This document shows positions 43,596 through 52,062 of a stretch of DNA of 64,000 bases, one piece after another. Source of the stretch: JAFNAG01 sp963824985 (GTDB lineage: Bacteria; Acidobacteriota; UBA6911); NCBI GenBank assembly GCA_963824985.1, contig CAWGRQ010000025.1:186001-250000 (forward strand), written 5' to 3'. Position numbers and translations under genes: made by a program. How positions within the stretch are numbered: position 1 is the stretch's first letter; every line of letters begins with the position of its first letter. The notes beneath the pieces were generated by a model, which was given only the letters and a program-made list of their open reading frames with translations, searched no databases and was not told the origin of the DNA.

Positions 43596-45104
43596 TCAGG
43601 AAAGTTCGAAGGCCAGGAACAGGATCTTGCCCTGCCGCTCCACCCTGAGCCTGACCGTGTCGCCACTTTTCAGGTTCTGGGTTGCCGCCACCAGGTCGGA
43701 AGCGCTGTTCACCGGGGTCTGATTCACGGCTTTCACCACATCACCAGGGCGCACGCCGCCGTCGTCTGCCGGGCTGCCAGGCTGGACTTCGGTAACGAGA
43801 GCCCCGCTGCTGGATGACAGTTTCATCTGCCGTGCGGATTCCGGCGTGACATTTTCCACCGTAATCCCAAGCTTCCCGCGTTCATGCTCGCCGGAGGACA
43901 TGGACGTCTGCGCCATCTCGGTGGGTCGCTCCCCAACTCTTACTTCCATGGTCATTTCCTTGCCGTTGCGCAGAACTTTCATGTTCGCCGGCACACCGAC
44001 CTTGGATTCCGCCACTGCGAGCGACAGGTCGTTGGCGCCGTGGAGTTGCTTGCCGTTGTACTCCAGGATGATGTCGCCGGACTGCAGTCCCGCTTTGGCT
44101 GCCGGACCGTTTGCTTCCACATCCGCGATCAGCACTCCCCTGTCGGGTTCGATGCTGAAGCTCTTGGCCAGTTCCGGTGTCATACTCTGAATCGTGACTC
44201 CCAACCAGCCGCGGGTGACCTTCCCGTTCTTCACAATCTGGGTATATATCTGATTGGCCATGGATGACGGGATGGCGAATCCGATCCCCTGGAACCCGCC
44301 ATTTTCGCTGGCGATCATGGTGTTGATGCCGACCACCTCCCCATTCAGATTCACCAACGGGCCGCCGCTGTTGCCCGGGTTAATCGCGGCATCCGTTTGC
44401 AGGAAGTTGTCATAAGGGCCTGCGCCGATCACCCGCCCCTTGGCGCTGATGATGCCGGCGGTCATCGTGTTTTGCAGCCCGAACGGACTGCCGAACGCCA
44501 GCACCCAATCGCCGACCTGAACCTGGTCGGAATTGGTGAGCTGCAGTGTGTGGAATCCCGAGCCGTTGATTTTGAGCACGGCCAGATCTGTCTGCGGGTC
44601 GGTCCCAATGACCTTCGCATCCATGATCCTGCCGTCATCAAGCTTGACCTTGATCTTTGACGCATTATCCACGACATGGTTGTTGGTCAGAATGTAGCCG
44701 CTGGGATCCACAAGAAATCCTGATCCGAGGCTCTTCTGTTTCATGTCGTGAGGCGCCTGGCCAAAGAATGAACCGAAGGGGTCTTGCCCTCCGAAAAACT
44801 GCCGGAACGGGTCTTCCATCTGCATGCCGGCGTTGTGAATGATCTGCTCGGTGTTGATGTTGACCACCGCGCCCTGAACGTCTTTTGCAACGATTTCAAA
44901 GTCTTTGCTCAGCTGCGCCGGGTTGTCCGTGGGGGCAACCGTCGCAGTCGCGGCCGGGCTCACCGGCCCCTTCTCGAAGCTTGTGTGAAAGGCGAGCGAA
45001 CTGCCCAAAACCAGCAGCAGCATTGCCAGCCCCAAGGCAAAGCCCTGGGGAAAACCGGGTTTCAAGATCTTCTTTACCTGCCATTTCTCTCTAAGGTTAA
45101 ACAT
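43596..45104 (-). CDS. htrA: HtrA/DegP-type periplasmic serine protease
   Basis: This 502-residue protease-chaperone handles misfolded envelope proteins. One N-terminal membrane helix lies at about residues 18-39. The trypsin-like domain holds the catalytic triad His143 (TNNHVVD), Asp173 (QTDLAVLK) and Ser246 (NPGNSGGPL). Two PDZ domains follow, at about 300-390 (WLGVTIQSMTPELA) and 405-495 (LGITVENVTPESA). A Gln/Phe-rich loop (DPFRQFFGGQDPFGSFFG) is the LA-type loop. It lies downstream of, and in the same direction as, a histidine kinase/NtrC-type regulator pair, with a sigma-54 type promoter in between. Confidence 0.96.
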   Translation of the reverse strand: MFNLREKWQVKKILKPGFPQGFALGLAMLLLVLGSSLAFHTSFEKGPVSPAATATVAPTDNPAQLSKDFEIVAKDVQGAVVNINTEQIIHNAGMQMEDPFRQFFGGQDPFGSFFGQAPHDMKQKSLGSGFLVDPSGYILTNNHVVDNASKIKVKLDDGRIMDAKVIGTDPQTDLAVLKINGSGFHTLQLTNSDQVQVGDWVLAFGSPFGLQNTMTAGIISAKGRVIGAGPYDNFLQTDAAINPGNSGGPLVNLNGEVVGINTMIASENGGFQGIGFAIPSSMANQIYTQIVKNGKVTRGWLGVTIQSMTPELAKSFSIEPDRGVLIADVEANGPAAKAGLQSGDIILEYNGKQLHGANDLSLAVAESKVGVPANMKVLRNGKEMTMEVRVGERPTEMAQTSMSSGEHERGKLGITVENVTPESARQMKLSSSSGALVTEVQPGSPADDGGVRPGDVVKAVNQTPVNSASDLVAATQNLKSGDTVRLRVERQGKILFLAFELS

Positions 45105-45220
45105 GGTTTTTACCTCCTGTAGTTCAATCCATCCAGTTCATGTCCCGGGCGCATCCCGTCGCATGAAAGAAATTTTCATAATTCCCGGAGCCAGGCTCCT
45201 CGTACGTGCACTCCAGTTAA

Positions 45221-45236
45221 CGCACCCGGCGTGCCA
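45221..45236 (-). promoter_or_regulatory. Putative sigma-54 (-24/-12) promoter of htrA
   Basis: On the minus strand the sequence is TGGCACGCCGGGTGCG. The invariant GG (45235-45234) and GC (45223-45222) are separated by exactly ten bases, and TGGCACG is a perfect -24 element. Only the first T of TTGC is changed. Transcription would start near 45211, leaving a leader of about 107 bases. Confidence 0.7.
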
Positions 45237-45382
45237 ATTCGGGGTCGATTATGTAACTGTAATCATGTAAAGCTGATACGGGTTGTTTTAGCGCCGGGCG
45301 AGGTCTGCGCATTTGTCGCGTTCCGGCGCCGTCCAACGGGGATTGTTTGCGTAAATGGCTGAATCTTAGCCGTTTATGGTCA

Positions 45383-45411
45383 ACTGTGGCAACTTTGTCG
45401 TGACTGTGGCA
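45383..45411 (-). promoter_or_regulatory. Putative upstream activator sites for the NtrC-type regulator
   Basis: The 9-bp sequence ACTGTGGCA occurs at 45383-45391 and 45403-45411, spaced 20 bp so both lie on the same helix face. It lies about 150-165 bp upstream of the sigma-54 promoter and 78 bp after the regulator gene, a usual place for enhancer sites. Confidence 0.5.
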
Positions 45412-45488
45412 GTTCAGGCTATAGGAGTTTAAGCTGTAGGCTTATAGGCTGATAACTTACATCCTGCCAGCCTGAACTCTTACAGCCT

Positions 45489-46850
45489 TTATTCTGTGGC
45501 GCGATCCAGGCGGCGGTAGAGGGTGCGCCGATCGATGCCGAGGATTTCCGCGGCGCGCGACAGATTGCCATCGGCTGCTGCGATCACTTCCTGGATATAT
45601 TGTTCTTCGATCTCCGCCAGCGTCGGCCAGGAATCACGCGCCGACCGACGGGGTTTGGCGCCGGAAATCTGAATCTCCTCGGGAAGGTCTTCTTTGGCAA
45701 ACACTCCCGATGTATTCAGAGCGACCGCGCGCTCTACCACGTTCTCCAGCTGCCGGACGTTCCCCGGCCAGGAAAAGCTCTGCAGCAGGGACAGCACCTC
45801 GGGATGGACGGCAAAGGTTTTTCCCTGTCGGGCAGAGTACTTTCTGAGGAAGAAGTCGAACAGCAGCGGCAGGTCCGATATCCGCTCCCGCAGGGCGGGC
45901 AACTCGATGGTAACCACCTTGAGACGATAGTAAAGGTCCTCCCGGAATTTCCGCTGTGCGACCTGGACGGTCAGATCACGATGAGTTGCGGCGATGATGC
46001 GCACGTCCACATGAGTGGGCGTAGTGCCGCCCACCGGGAGAATCTCGCCCGATTCCAGCACCCGCAGAAGTTTGGATTGCATGGCTGCCGTAGTGTCTCC
46101 GATTTCATCGAGGAACACGGTGCCCTGGTTGGCGACTTCAAAGATTCCGCGCTTGGATGTGGAGGCGCCCGTGAAGGCTCCTTTGACGAAGCCGAAGAGC
46201 TCGCTTTCGAGCAGGCTTTCTGCGACGGAAGCGCAGTTGACTGCCTGGAAGGGCCTCTCCTTCCGGCCGCCCAACCGGTGTATCGACCGTGCGACCAGTT
46301 CCTTCCCTGTGCCGCTCTCCCCCTGAATCAGGACCGTGGCGTCTGTCGGCGCTACCTTGGCGATCGTCTTGTATACTTCGACCATGGTGGGGCTCGACCC
46401 GATGATTTCTCCCTGGAGAACCAGGTTCTTGGCTCTCTCGCGCAAATTCCGGTTTTCGCGCAGCAGGGTGGCGTGCTTGAGCGACTGGCGCACCTTCAAT
46501 CGCATCTGGTCGAGGCGGAATGGTTTGGAGATATAGTCGTAGGCGCCGGCCGACATGGCTTCGACGACGGTGTCCATGGAGGCAAAGCCCGTCATGACGA
46601 TGAGCACGGTCTCCGGACGCAGGGCCTTGAAGGTGCGCAAAACCTGCAGTCCATCGACATCGCGCATGCGCAGATCGGTGATCACCACGTCATACTCCTG
46701 CTCACGGGCAAGCCGGATCGCTTCCTCGCCGTTGCCGGCCAGGGTGACCTGATAGTCTTCCTTCGTCATGGCTTCGCCCAGGGAAGAAAGTGATGCGGCA
46801 TCATCGTCAACAATCAGGATCCTGCCTTCGGCGGCGCGAACATCGGTCAT
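45489..46850 (-). CDS. Sigma-54-dependent response regulator, NtrC family
   Basis: This 453-residue transcription activator has a receiver domain (about 10-125) with phospho-acceptor Asp59 (VVITDLRM) and Lys109. The AAA+ domain (about 150-385) has Walker A GESGTGKE, the sigma-54-contacting GAFTGA loop (224-229) and Walker B VFLDEIGD. A Fis-type helix-turn-helix lies at the C-terminus (GNLSRAAEILGIDRRTLYRR). The ATG overlaps the stop of the kinase gene by four bases, so the pair is translationally coupled. The nearest downstream target is htrA. Confidence 0.96.
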   Translation of the reverse strand: MTDVRAAEGRILIVDDDAASLSSLGEAMTKEDYQVTLAGNGEEAIRLAREQEYDVVITDLRMRDVDGLQVLRTFKALRPETVLIVMTGFASMDTVVEAMSAGAYDYISKPFRLDQMRLKVRQSLKHATLLRENRNLRERAKNLVLQGEIIGSSPTMVEVYKTIAKVAPTDATVLIQGESGTGKELVARSIHRLGGRKERPFQAVNCASVAESLLESELFGFVKGAFTGASTSKRGIFEVANQGTVFLDEIGDTTAAMQSKLLRVLESGEILPVGGTTPTHVDVRIIAATHRDLTVQVAQRKFREDLYYRLKVVTIELPALRERISDLPLLFDFFLRKYSARQGKTFAVHPEVLSLLQSFSWPGNVRQLENVVERAVALNTSGVFAKEDLPEEIQISGAKPRRSARDSWPTLAEIEEQYIQEVIAAADGNLSRAAEILGIDRRTLYRRLDRATE

Positions 46851-48490
46851 GGCCGGATTTCCTCCCAGGGAGCGTTTTTATGATGGGGACCGATCGGCAA
46901 GCGGATCGTGAACGTCGCGCCCCGCCCCGGCTCGCTTTCGAGTTCAACGGTCCCCTCGTGCTGGCGCACGATGCGGGCGGTGATGCTCAGCCCCAGGCCG
47001 GTGCCGTGGCGCAGATCTTTGGTGGAGAAGAAGGGCTCGAAGATCCGTTTCTGCTCTTCGGCGGATATGCCTACGCCGCTGTCCGCAAAGGATGCCAAAA
47101 CGTGCGGGCTTCCGGGCGAACTTCCATCGAACCGGGTTTCTACCTTGATGGTTCCGCCCGCCGGCATCGCGTCGACCGCGTTGTTGATCAGATTAAGAAA
47201 AACCTGCTGCAACTGCTGGGGATGCCCCTCGATTGCCGGAAGATCGTGTTGGAAACTGGTTTCCAACCGGATGCCGTGCCGCTCCAAGTGCTGCGCCATG
47301 AACAGCAGCACCTGATGGAGAATGTCGTTGACCTGGAGCTCGCTGAAGGGCTGGGCGGCGGCACGGGTTTCCGAAAGGAGTTCTTCGACAAACCCGGTGA
47401 TGCGGCTGATCTGCGCCTGGATGAGTTGGATCCGGCGGCGCGCGTCGTCTCCGCAGGACGGTTCCTCCATCATCAATTCCAAGTGAGTGGAAATGGTGCT
47501 CAGCGGCGATCCGATCTCATGCGCGAAGGCGGCCGCCATCTGGCCGGCCATTGCCATGCGCTCATATTGAGTGGAGCGGTGTTGGGTTTCGATCAAATCC
47601 TGATTGACCTGGCTCAGCTGAAGGTTGGCAGCGGACAAGTCCCGGGTCGCCTCCTGCACCTTCTCCCGCAACTGGGCATTGAAGTCCTTCTGCTCCTCCA
47701 GCAGGCGGTTGCGCTCGCGCGAAGCCCGCTCGATCTCCCCCATGGTCTCGTTGAAAATCTCTGCGATTACCCCAAGCTCATCGCGCCGGTCCACCGGCGC
47801 CCGTTTTGCCAGCGCGCCGCCCTTGGCCTCCATCATGGCGAGGCCGAGACGCCCGATCCTGCCGGTGAGGTTCCGGCTGAACAGGAAGTGAAGCATCAGG
47901 ACGAGGGCGAGCACGGAGGCCGGAATCAGAAAAAGGTCGATTTTGCGCAGCACCTCCCCCACGATCTCGGTCTGGTGCAGGGAACTGGTGACGCTGACAC
48001 ATCCGGAAGCCAGACCGGCCGCGTCCAGGACCGGGTAAATCACCTTCAGGGCGCGCTCGCGGTCATGAAACTGAGGTATCAGCAGGATCTGCGCCCGATT
48101 TACGGCGGCAACCTCGTCGACAATTGAGGGCTGAGCGCTGGAATTGGAAGTTGTGCAGATGCGCCGGAGCCCACTGTCTTCCAGCCGGAACACCTCGATT
48201 CTCATGATGTCTGAGTTGGTTTCCACCAGTTCTCCGAGCCAGGCGCGCAGGGCGTCCGCGCTCAGGGGTGTCTGCAATCCGGCGAGATCGGAGGCGAGCT
48301 GGCCGGCCACTCTGCGGGTGTTGTCGGAGACGGCGGAATCCAGCAGAATGGCGGCAACCCGGCTGTTCACGTAGCTGATCGACAGAATGGCCAGTGCGGT
48401 CGTCGGGATGATAATCAGGTAGAGCCGGAACGATATCGACCGCGCGTCGAGAAAGGTTGCCAAAGCCTGCCGCATCCGTTTCATAATCAA
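46847..48490 (-). CDS. Membrane sensor histidine kinase
   Basis: This 547-residue kinase has two membrane helices (about 20-42 and 185-204) flanking a periplasmic sensor of about 140 residues. A HAMP linker (205-260), a coiled coil (260-310), the H box FAHEIGSPLSTI with phospho-accepting His324, and a GHKL ATPase domain (NLINNAVDAM, DSGVGI, GTGLGLSI) follow. It is of the NtrB/ZraS type and is the obvious partner of the NtrC-family regulator it overlaps. The signal is probably envelope-related, since the periplasmic domain is large and htrA lies next in line. Confidence 0.93.
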   Translation of the reverse strand: MIMKRMRQALATFLDARSISFRLYLIIIPTTALAILSISYVNSRVAAILLDSAVSDNTRRVAGQLASDLAGLQTPLSADALRAWLGELVETNSDIMRIEVFRLEDSGLRRICTTSNSSAQPSIVDEVAAVNRAQILLIPQFHDRERALKVIYPVLDAAGLASGCVSVTSSLHQTEIVGEVLRKIDLFLIPASVLALVLMLHFLFSRNLTGRIGRLGLAMMEAKGGALAKRAPVDRRDELGVIAEIFNETMGEIERASRERNRLLEEQKDFNAQLREKVQEATRDLSAANLQLSQVNQDLIETQHRSTQYERMAMAGQMAAAFAHEIGSPLSTISTHLELMMEEPSCGDDARRRIQLIQAQISRITGFVEELLSETRAAAQPFSELQVNDILHQVLLFMAQHLERHGIRLETSFQHDLPAIEGHPQQLQQVFLNLINNAVDAMPAGGTIKVETRFDGSSPGSPHVLASFADSGVGISAEEQKRIFEPFFSTKDLRHGTGLGLSITARIVRQHEGTVELESEPGRGATFTIRLPIGPHHKNAPWEEIRP

Positions 48491-48624
48491 GGGCCGTGCT
48501 CCTGGCGGACGTAGCCAGGCAGATCGGGGATTTGCGGGTGCCGCCTTGTTTCTGTCACACGCACCGTCGCACCGGCTCCGATACGATTATATCAATATTC
48601 CACGGCGCCGGAAGGTTATCCCTT

Positions 48625-51600
48625 ATGACGGGAGTTTTTCGATTTGCTACTCCGAACCGCTATCCATATGATGAAAGGGCCAACACCTCGGCCAGGCCTG
48701 CTCAGCGCGTTCATGGGCCGGCAGAATATCGCATTGACAGGCAGGGATTGATATTGCATTCACACCGCATCTATACCGGCACTTTCCACGCACTCGAAGC
48801 GAGACTGATCGAACTGGTAGTCTCCATGCAGGCGGGCGACCCTTTGGCCCCGGTCGCCGTGCTTGTCGGTTCCAATCTGCTCGCTACCTATTTGAAGCGA
48901 CGTTTGGCCGGGCAGCGCCGGACCGTGGCCAACGTGCACTTTTACACATTTCTGGAGCTGGTCGCAAAACTCGTGTCGGCCGGACGCGCGGACCGGCCGA
49001 AGCCAAGGCTCCCGCACCTGGGAGCCTCCCTGCTTCTGGAGGATGTCCTCGCTCACGAGACGCCGGAAGCATTTTCACGGGTGGCAGGCTTCGCGGGTTT
49101 TCGCGGAGCGCTCCTCGACACTTTCCGTGATTTGAGAGATGCCGGTGTCACGCCCTCGAATCTGGAAGAGTCATTGTCCGGGATCAACGGGGTGACGCCG
49201 GATCGCAAGAGTCACCTCCTCGGTCTGGCAGCCCTCTTCCGTCAATTCCGCGATCGCGTGGGCGCTTATCAGGATCCGGCTGAAGATTTCCGGCGGGCCG
49301 GCGCAGCTGCTGTACAGGCAGCCGGCCTGCTGGGGACGAAATCGCTTCTCATTTACGGAATCTACGACGTCACCGGCGTACAGGCCGACTTCCTGCGCCA
49401 TCTGAGGGATACTCTTGGTTTGATGTACTTCATCCCGCAGTTTGGAGACGAGGCCGCCCGGTTTGTGGTCCCTTTCCTGGAATCCCGGGTGCGGGAAACC
49501 GGAGCGACGCCGGAAGCGTTGCCCGGCGAGATCCGTGGGGATGGGCTGGGAACTCTGAGGCGCCGCCTATTTGCCATTCCTGAAGCCGGGGGTGATGCCT
49601 CCGGGCAGCCCGCGCCATCCGATGGTTCCTTTTCGCTGCTCTCCGCTCCCGGTGAATCCCGGGTTGCCGTAGAAGTGATCCGAGAAGTCCTGCGCGCCAG
49701 GCGCGAGGGGGTGATTGCGGGTTTCCATCAGGCCGCCGTCATCCTGCGCCGGCCCGAGGAAGACGTGCCGGTGCTTACGGAAGCATTCCGGCTGAGGCGC
49801 ATCCCCTATTTCGTGCACGGCGGCAGCCCCTTTTCGCGCCGGCCACTGGCTCGGGCCGTTCTGTCGATCGCGGGATTGGAACCGGAAGGATTTACGCGGC
49901 ACTCCATCCTGACGGCGATGGAACTGATTGCTGCCGCCCTGCCGGCAGCCGCCGCAGCCGATTGGGATGTGGCACAATGGCGCGCGCTGGTCAACGATGC
50001 GCGCTTCCTGGCCGGCATCCAATCATGGGATGCCGGCGTCGAAGCGCTGGTGCGGGAAAGTCAAACGCAAGCGCGGCGAGCGGAAGCCGGTGAGGAATCC
50101 CTCGAGGAAGAAGCGAACGGACGCGGTCCCTTGTCTGCCTTGCATGCGCGGCGGCGGCTGGAATCCGCCGAAGGCCTCCGCAAAGGTTGGGCGGCACTGC
50201 GCCGGGCCGCCCAAGGCTGGCCGGCGAAGGGCGCCTGGCCGGAGTGGGCACGGCTTCTTGAAGAAAAGTTCGTGTTGCTTCTGGGCCATTCGGAGGACTG
50301 GCCGGCCCTGGCATCGGTCTTTGACGAGCTCGGTGCGCTCGGCGAGCTTGCAAGCGAGGATTCATCGATGCGCCAGGCCTCGCGCACGCGGATGGTTGCC
50401 GCTATTTCCGAAGCCCTGGACGATCTTTCCCGGCCGGAAGGCCTCTTTCAGCGCAGTGGTGTGAACCTGCTCTCGGCGACCTCCGCACGCGGCCTGCGTT
50501 TCCCGCTGGTAATCCTTCCCGGGTTGGAGGAGGGAAAGTTTCCTGCCCGCCTGCGCCAGGATCCGCTGCTGCTCGATGCCGAGCGCATGAGGATCGGCCG
50601 GCCACCGAAACTTCCGCTCAAGTCGTTGCGCGGGGAGGAGGAAGAATTACTTTTCGGCATGGCGGTTCACTCCGCCGAAAGTCGCCTGGTGCTGATAAGT
50701 TCCCGGCTGGATGAATCGTCGGATCGGGAACGAATCCCCTCCCAATTCTTTCTGCGCGCCGCTGCCGCCGCCCGGGGTGCCATTCTCCACCTGAACGAAC
50801 TGACGGCGCAAAATGTCCCCGGACTGCGTTCGATAAGCCTGGATGATCCCGGCCCGGGAAAGGGCCAGCCGGCGGTGGACGAAGGGGAGATCCGGCTCGG
50901 CCTGATCACCGAAAACCCGCTCTCCGCCCATGCCGCACTCGCGGAAATCGCGCGGGCGGAGCCGCTGTTGATGAACGGGCCCCTGGCGTATGATCAGGCC
51001 CGCTGGCAGCGCCTGCTCACGGAATTCGACGGGCGTATTCTCAACCCGTCCCTGTGGCCGGCGATCGGGCGCAGACTCGAGGCTGGTTCCTCTCAGCTCT
51101 CGGCCAGCCGCATTGAGGAGTATGCCCGGTGCCCATACCTGTTTTATCTGCGACGCGTGCTGACACTCGAATCGTGGGTGGAAGAGGAGCCGCTGGAAGG
51201 GCTGGATCCCCTGCTGCGCGGACAGATCATTCATGCGATCCTCGAGGAGTTCCTGCGGGCTTTTCCCGGGGATGCCTGGACCGGGACTCCAATGCCCGTG
51301 CTTCTGGAGGCCCTGGCGCAGTGCGCGTCCCGCATGCTGGAGGAGGGGCGGCCTGCGGCAATACCCGATCTGCTCTGGGAGATCGAACGGGACCGCCTGC
51401 TGCAAATACTGGCTGACTGGCTGGCGTACGAAAAGCGACGGCCTGATCCCGAGTTGCTGCCGGTGCACCTGGAACGGGCCTTTGGCTCGTTTCCGGGCGA
51501 AGCCGATGTGCCTGCCTACCAGCTTCAGGCCGGGAATATCGGGTTTGCATTTCGCGGCCGCATCGATCGCATCGATATGTCCCGCGACGGGCGGCGCGCG

Positions 51601-52062
51601 CGCGTCATCGATTACAAAACCGGGTCTTTGCCCCAGACCATGAACACGACCAGGAGAACTCTGCTCATGGCCGGGGAGCGGGTCCAGCTTGCCATATACA
51701 GCGGCGCACTTTCGGTCATGACCGACCTGGCTGACGTCCTGCAGGTGGAAGCGGAATACCTGCACCTGCAATCCGGCAATGCCGGCATCGATGCCTGTGT
51801 TTACAGCAACGACGATTTGAATGCCGCGATTGAGCGGCTGCCCGGGATGCTCGAAATTTTCCATGAAGGGGTCGCAGGCGGGGTTTTCTTTGCCCGGGCA
51901 CGCGGGAGCGTGCGCCCTTACGGGCATTGTGATTATTGTGATTTCCTGCGCATCTGCGGCAAAGACCGCGAACAGAGAGAGCGCCATAAGTCCGGTGATC
52001 CCGCGGTGGCCCGCTTTGCCGGGTTCCGGGAGATTGATGGCGGCGCGGAGGCCGAACCATGA
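48625..52062 (+). CDS. addB: AddB-type helicase-nuclease subunit with Fe-S nuclease domain
   Basis: This is the second subunit of an AddAB double-strand-break resection enzyme, about 1,145 residues. The N-terminal helicase-like half has a degenerate Walker A (VLVGSNLLATYLKR), as expected for a Chi-recognising, non-motor subunit. The C-terminal RecB-type nuclease has GRIDRID and VIDYKTG (Asp996, Lys998). Four cysteines, C836 (YARCPYLFY) and C1102/C1105/C1111 (C-x2-C-x5-C), match the AddB iron-sulfur staple. The ATG at 48625 follows GGAAGG. An upstream reading from 48496 and a later start near 48750 are possible. It overlaps addA by ATGA. Confidence 0.88.
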   Translation: MTGVFRFATPNRYPYDERANTSARPAQRVHGPAEYRIDRQGLILHSHRIYTGTFHALEARLIELVVSMQAGDPLAPVAVLVGSNLLATYLKRRLAGQRRTVANVHFYTFLELVAKLVSAGRADRPKPRLPHLGASLLLEDVLAHETPEAFSRVAGFAGFRGALLDTFRDLRDAGVTPSNLEESLSGINGVTPDRKSHLLGLAALFRQFRDRVGAYQDPAEDFRRAGAAAVQAAGLLGTKSLLIYGIYDVTGVQADFLRHLRDTLGLMYFIPQFGDEAARFVVPFLESRVRETGATPEALPGEIRGDGLGTLRRRLFAIPEAGGDASGQPAPSDGSFSLLSAPGESRVAVEVIREVLRARREGVIAGFHQAAVILRRPEEDVPVLTEAFRLRRIPYFVHGGSPFSRRPLARAVLSIAGLEPEGFTRHSILTAMELIAAALPAAAAADWDVAQWRALVNDARFLAGIQSWDAGVEALVRESQTQARRAEAGEESLEEEANGRGPLSALHARRRLESAEGLRKGWAALRRAAQGWPAKGAWPEWARLLEEKFVLLLGHSEDWPALASVFDELGALGELASEDSSMRQASRTRMVAAISEALDDLSRPEGLFQRSGVNLLSATSARGLRFPLVILPGLEEGKFPARLRQDPLLLDAERMRIGRPPKLPLKSLRGEEEELLFGMAVHSAESRLVLISSRLDESSDRERIPSQFFLRAAAAARGAILHLNELTAQNVPGLRSISLDDPGPGKGQPAVDEGEIRLGLITENPLSAHAALAEIARAEPLLMNGPLAYDQARWQRLLTEFDGRILNPSLWPAIGRRLEAGSSQLSASRIEEYARCPYLFYLRRVLTLESWVEEEPLEGLDPLLRGQIIHAILEEFLRAFPGDAWTGTPMPVLLEALAQCASRMLEEGRPAAIPDLLWEIERDRLLQILADWLAYEKRRPDPELLPVHLERAFGSFPGEADVPAYQLQAGNIGFAFRGRIDRIDMSRDGRRARVIDYKTGSLPQTMNTTRRTLLMAGERVQLAIYSGALSVMTDLADVLQVEAEYLHLQSGNAGIDACVYSNDDLNAAIERLPGMLEIFHEGVAGGVFFARARGSVRPYGHCDYCDFLRICGKDREQRERHKSGDPAVARFAGFREIDGGAEAEP

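Noticed and set aside
45417..45488. Imperfect short repeats (TAGGCTTATAGGCTG, CAGCCTGAACTCTTACAGCC) after the NtrC-type gene
   Set aside because: Too short and irregular to call a CRISPR or tandem array; possibly a weak terminator-like structure.
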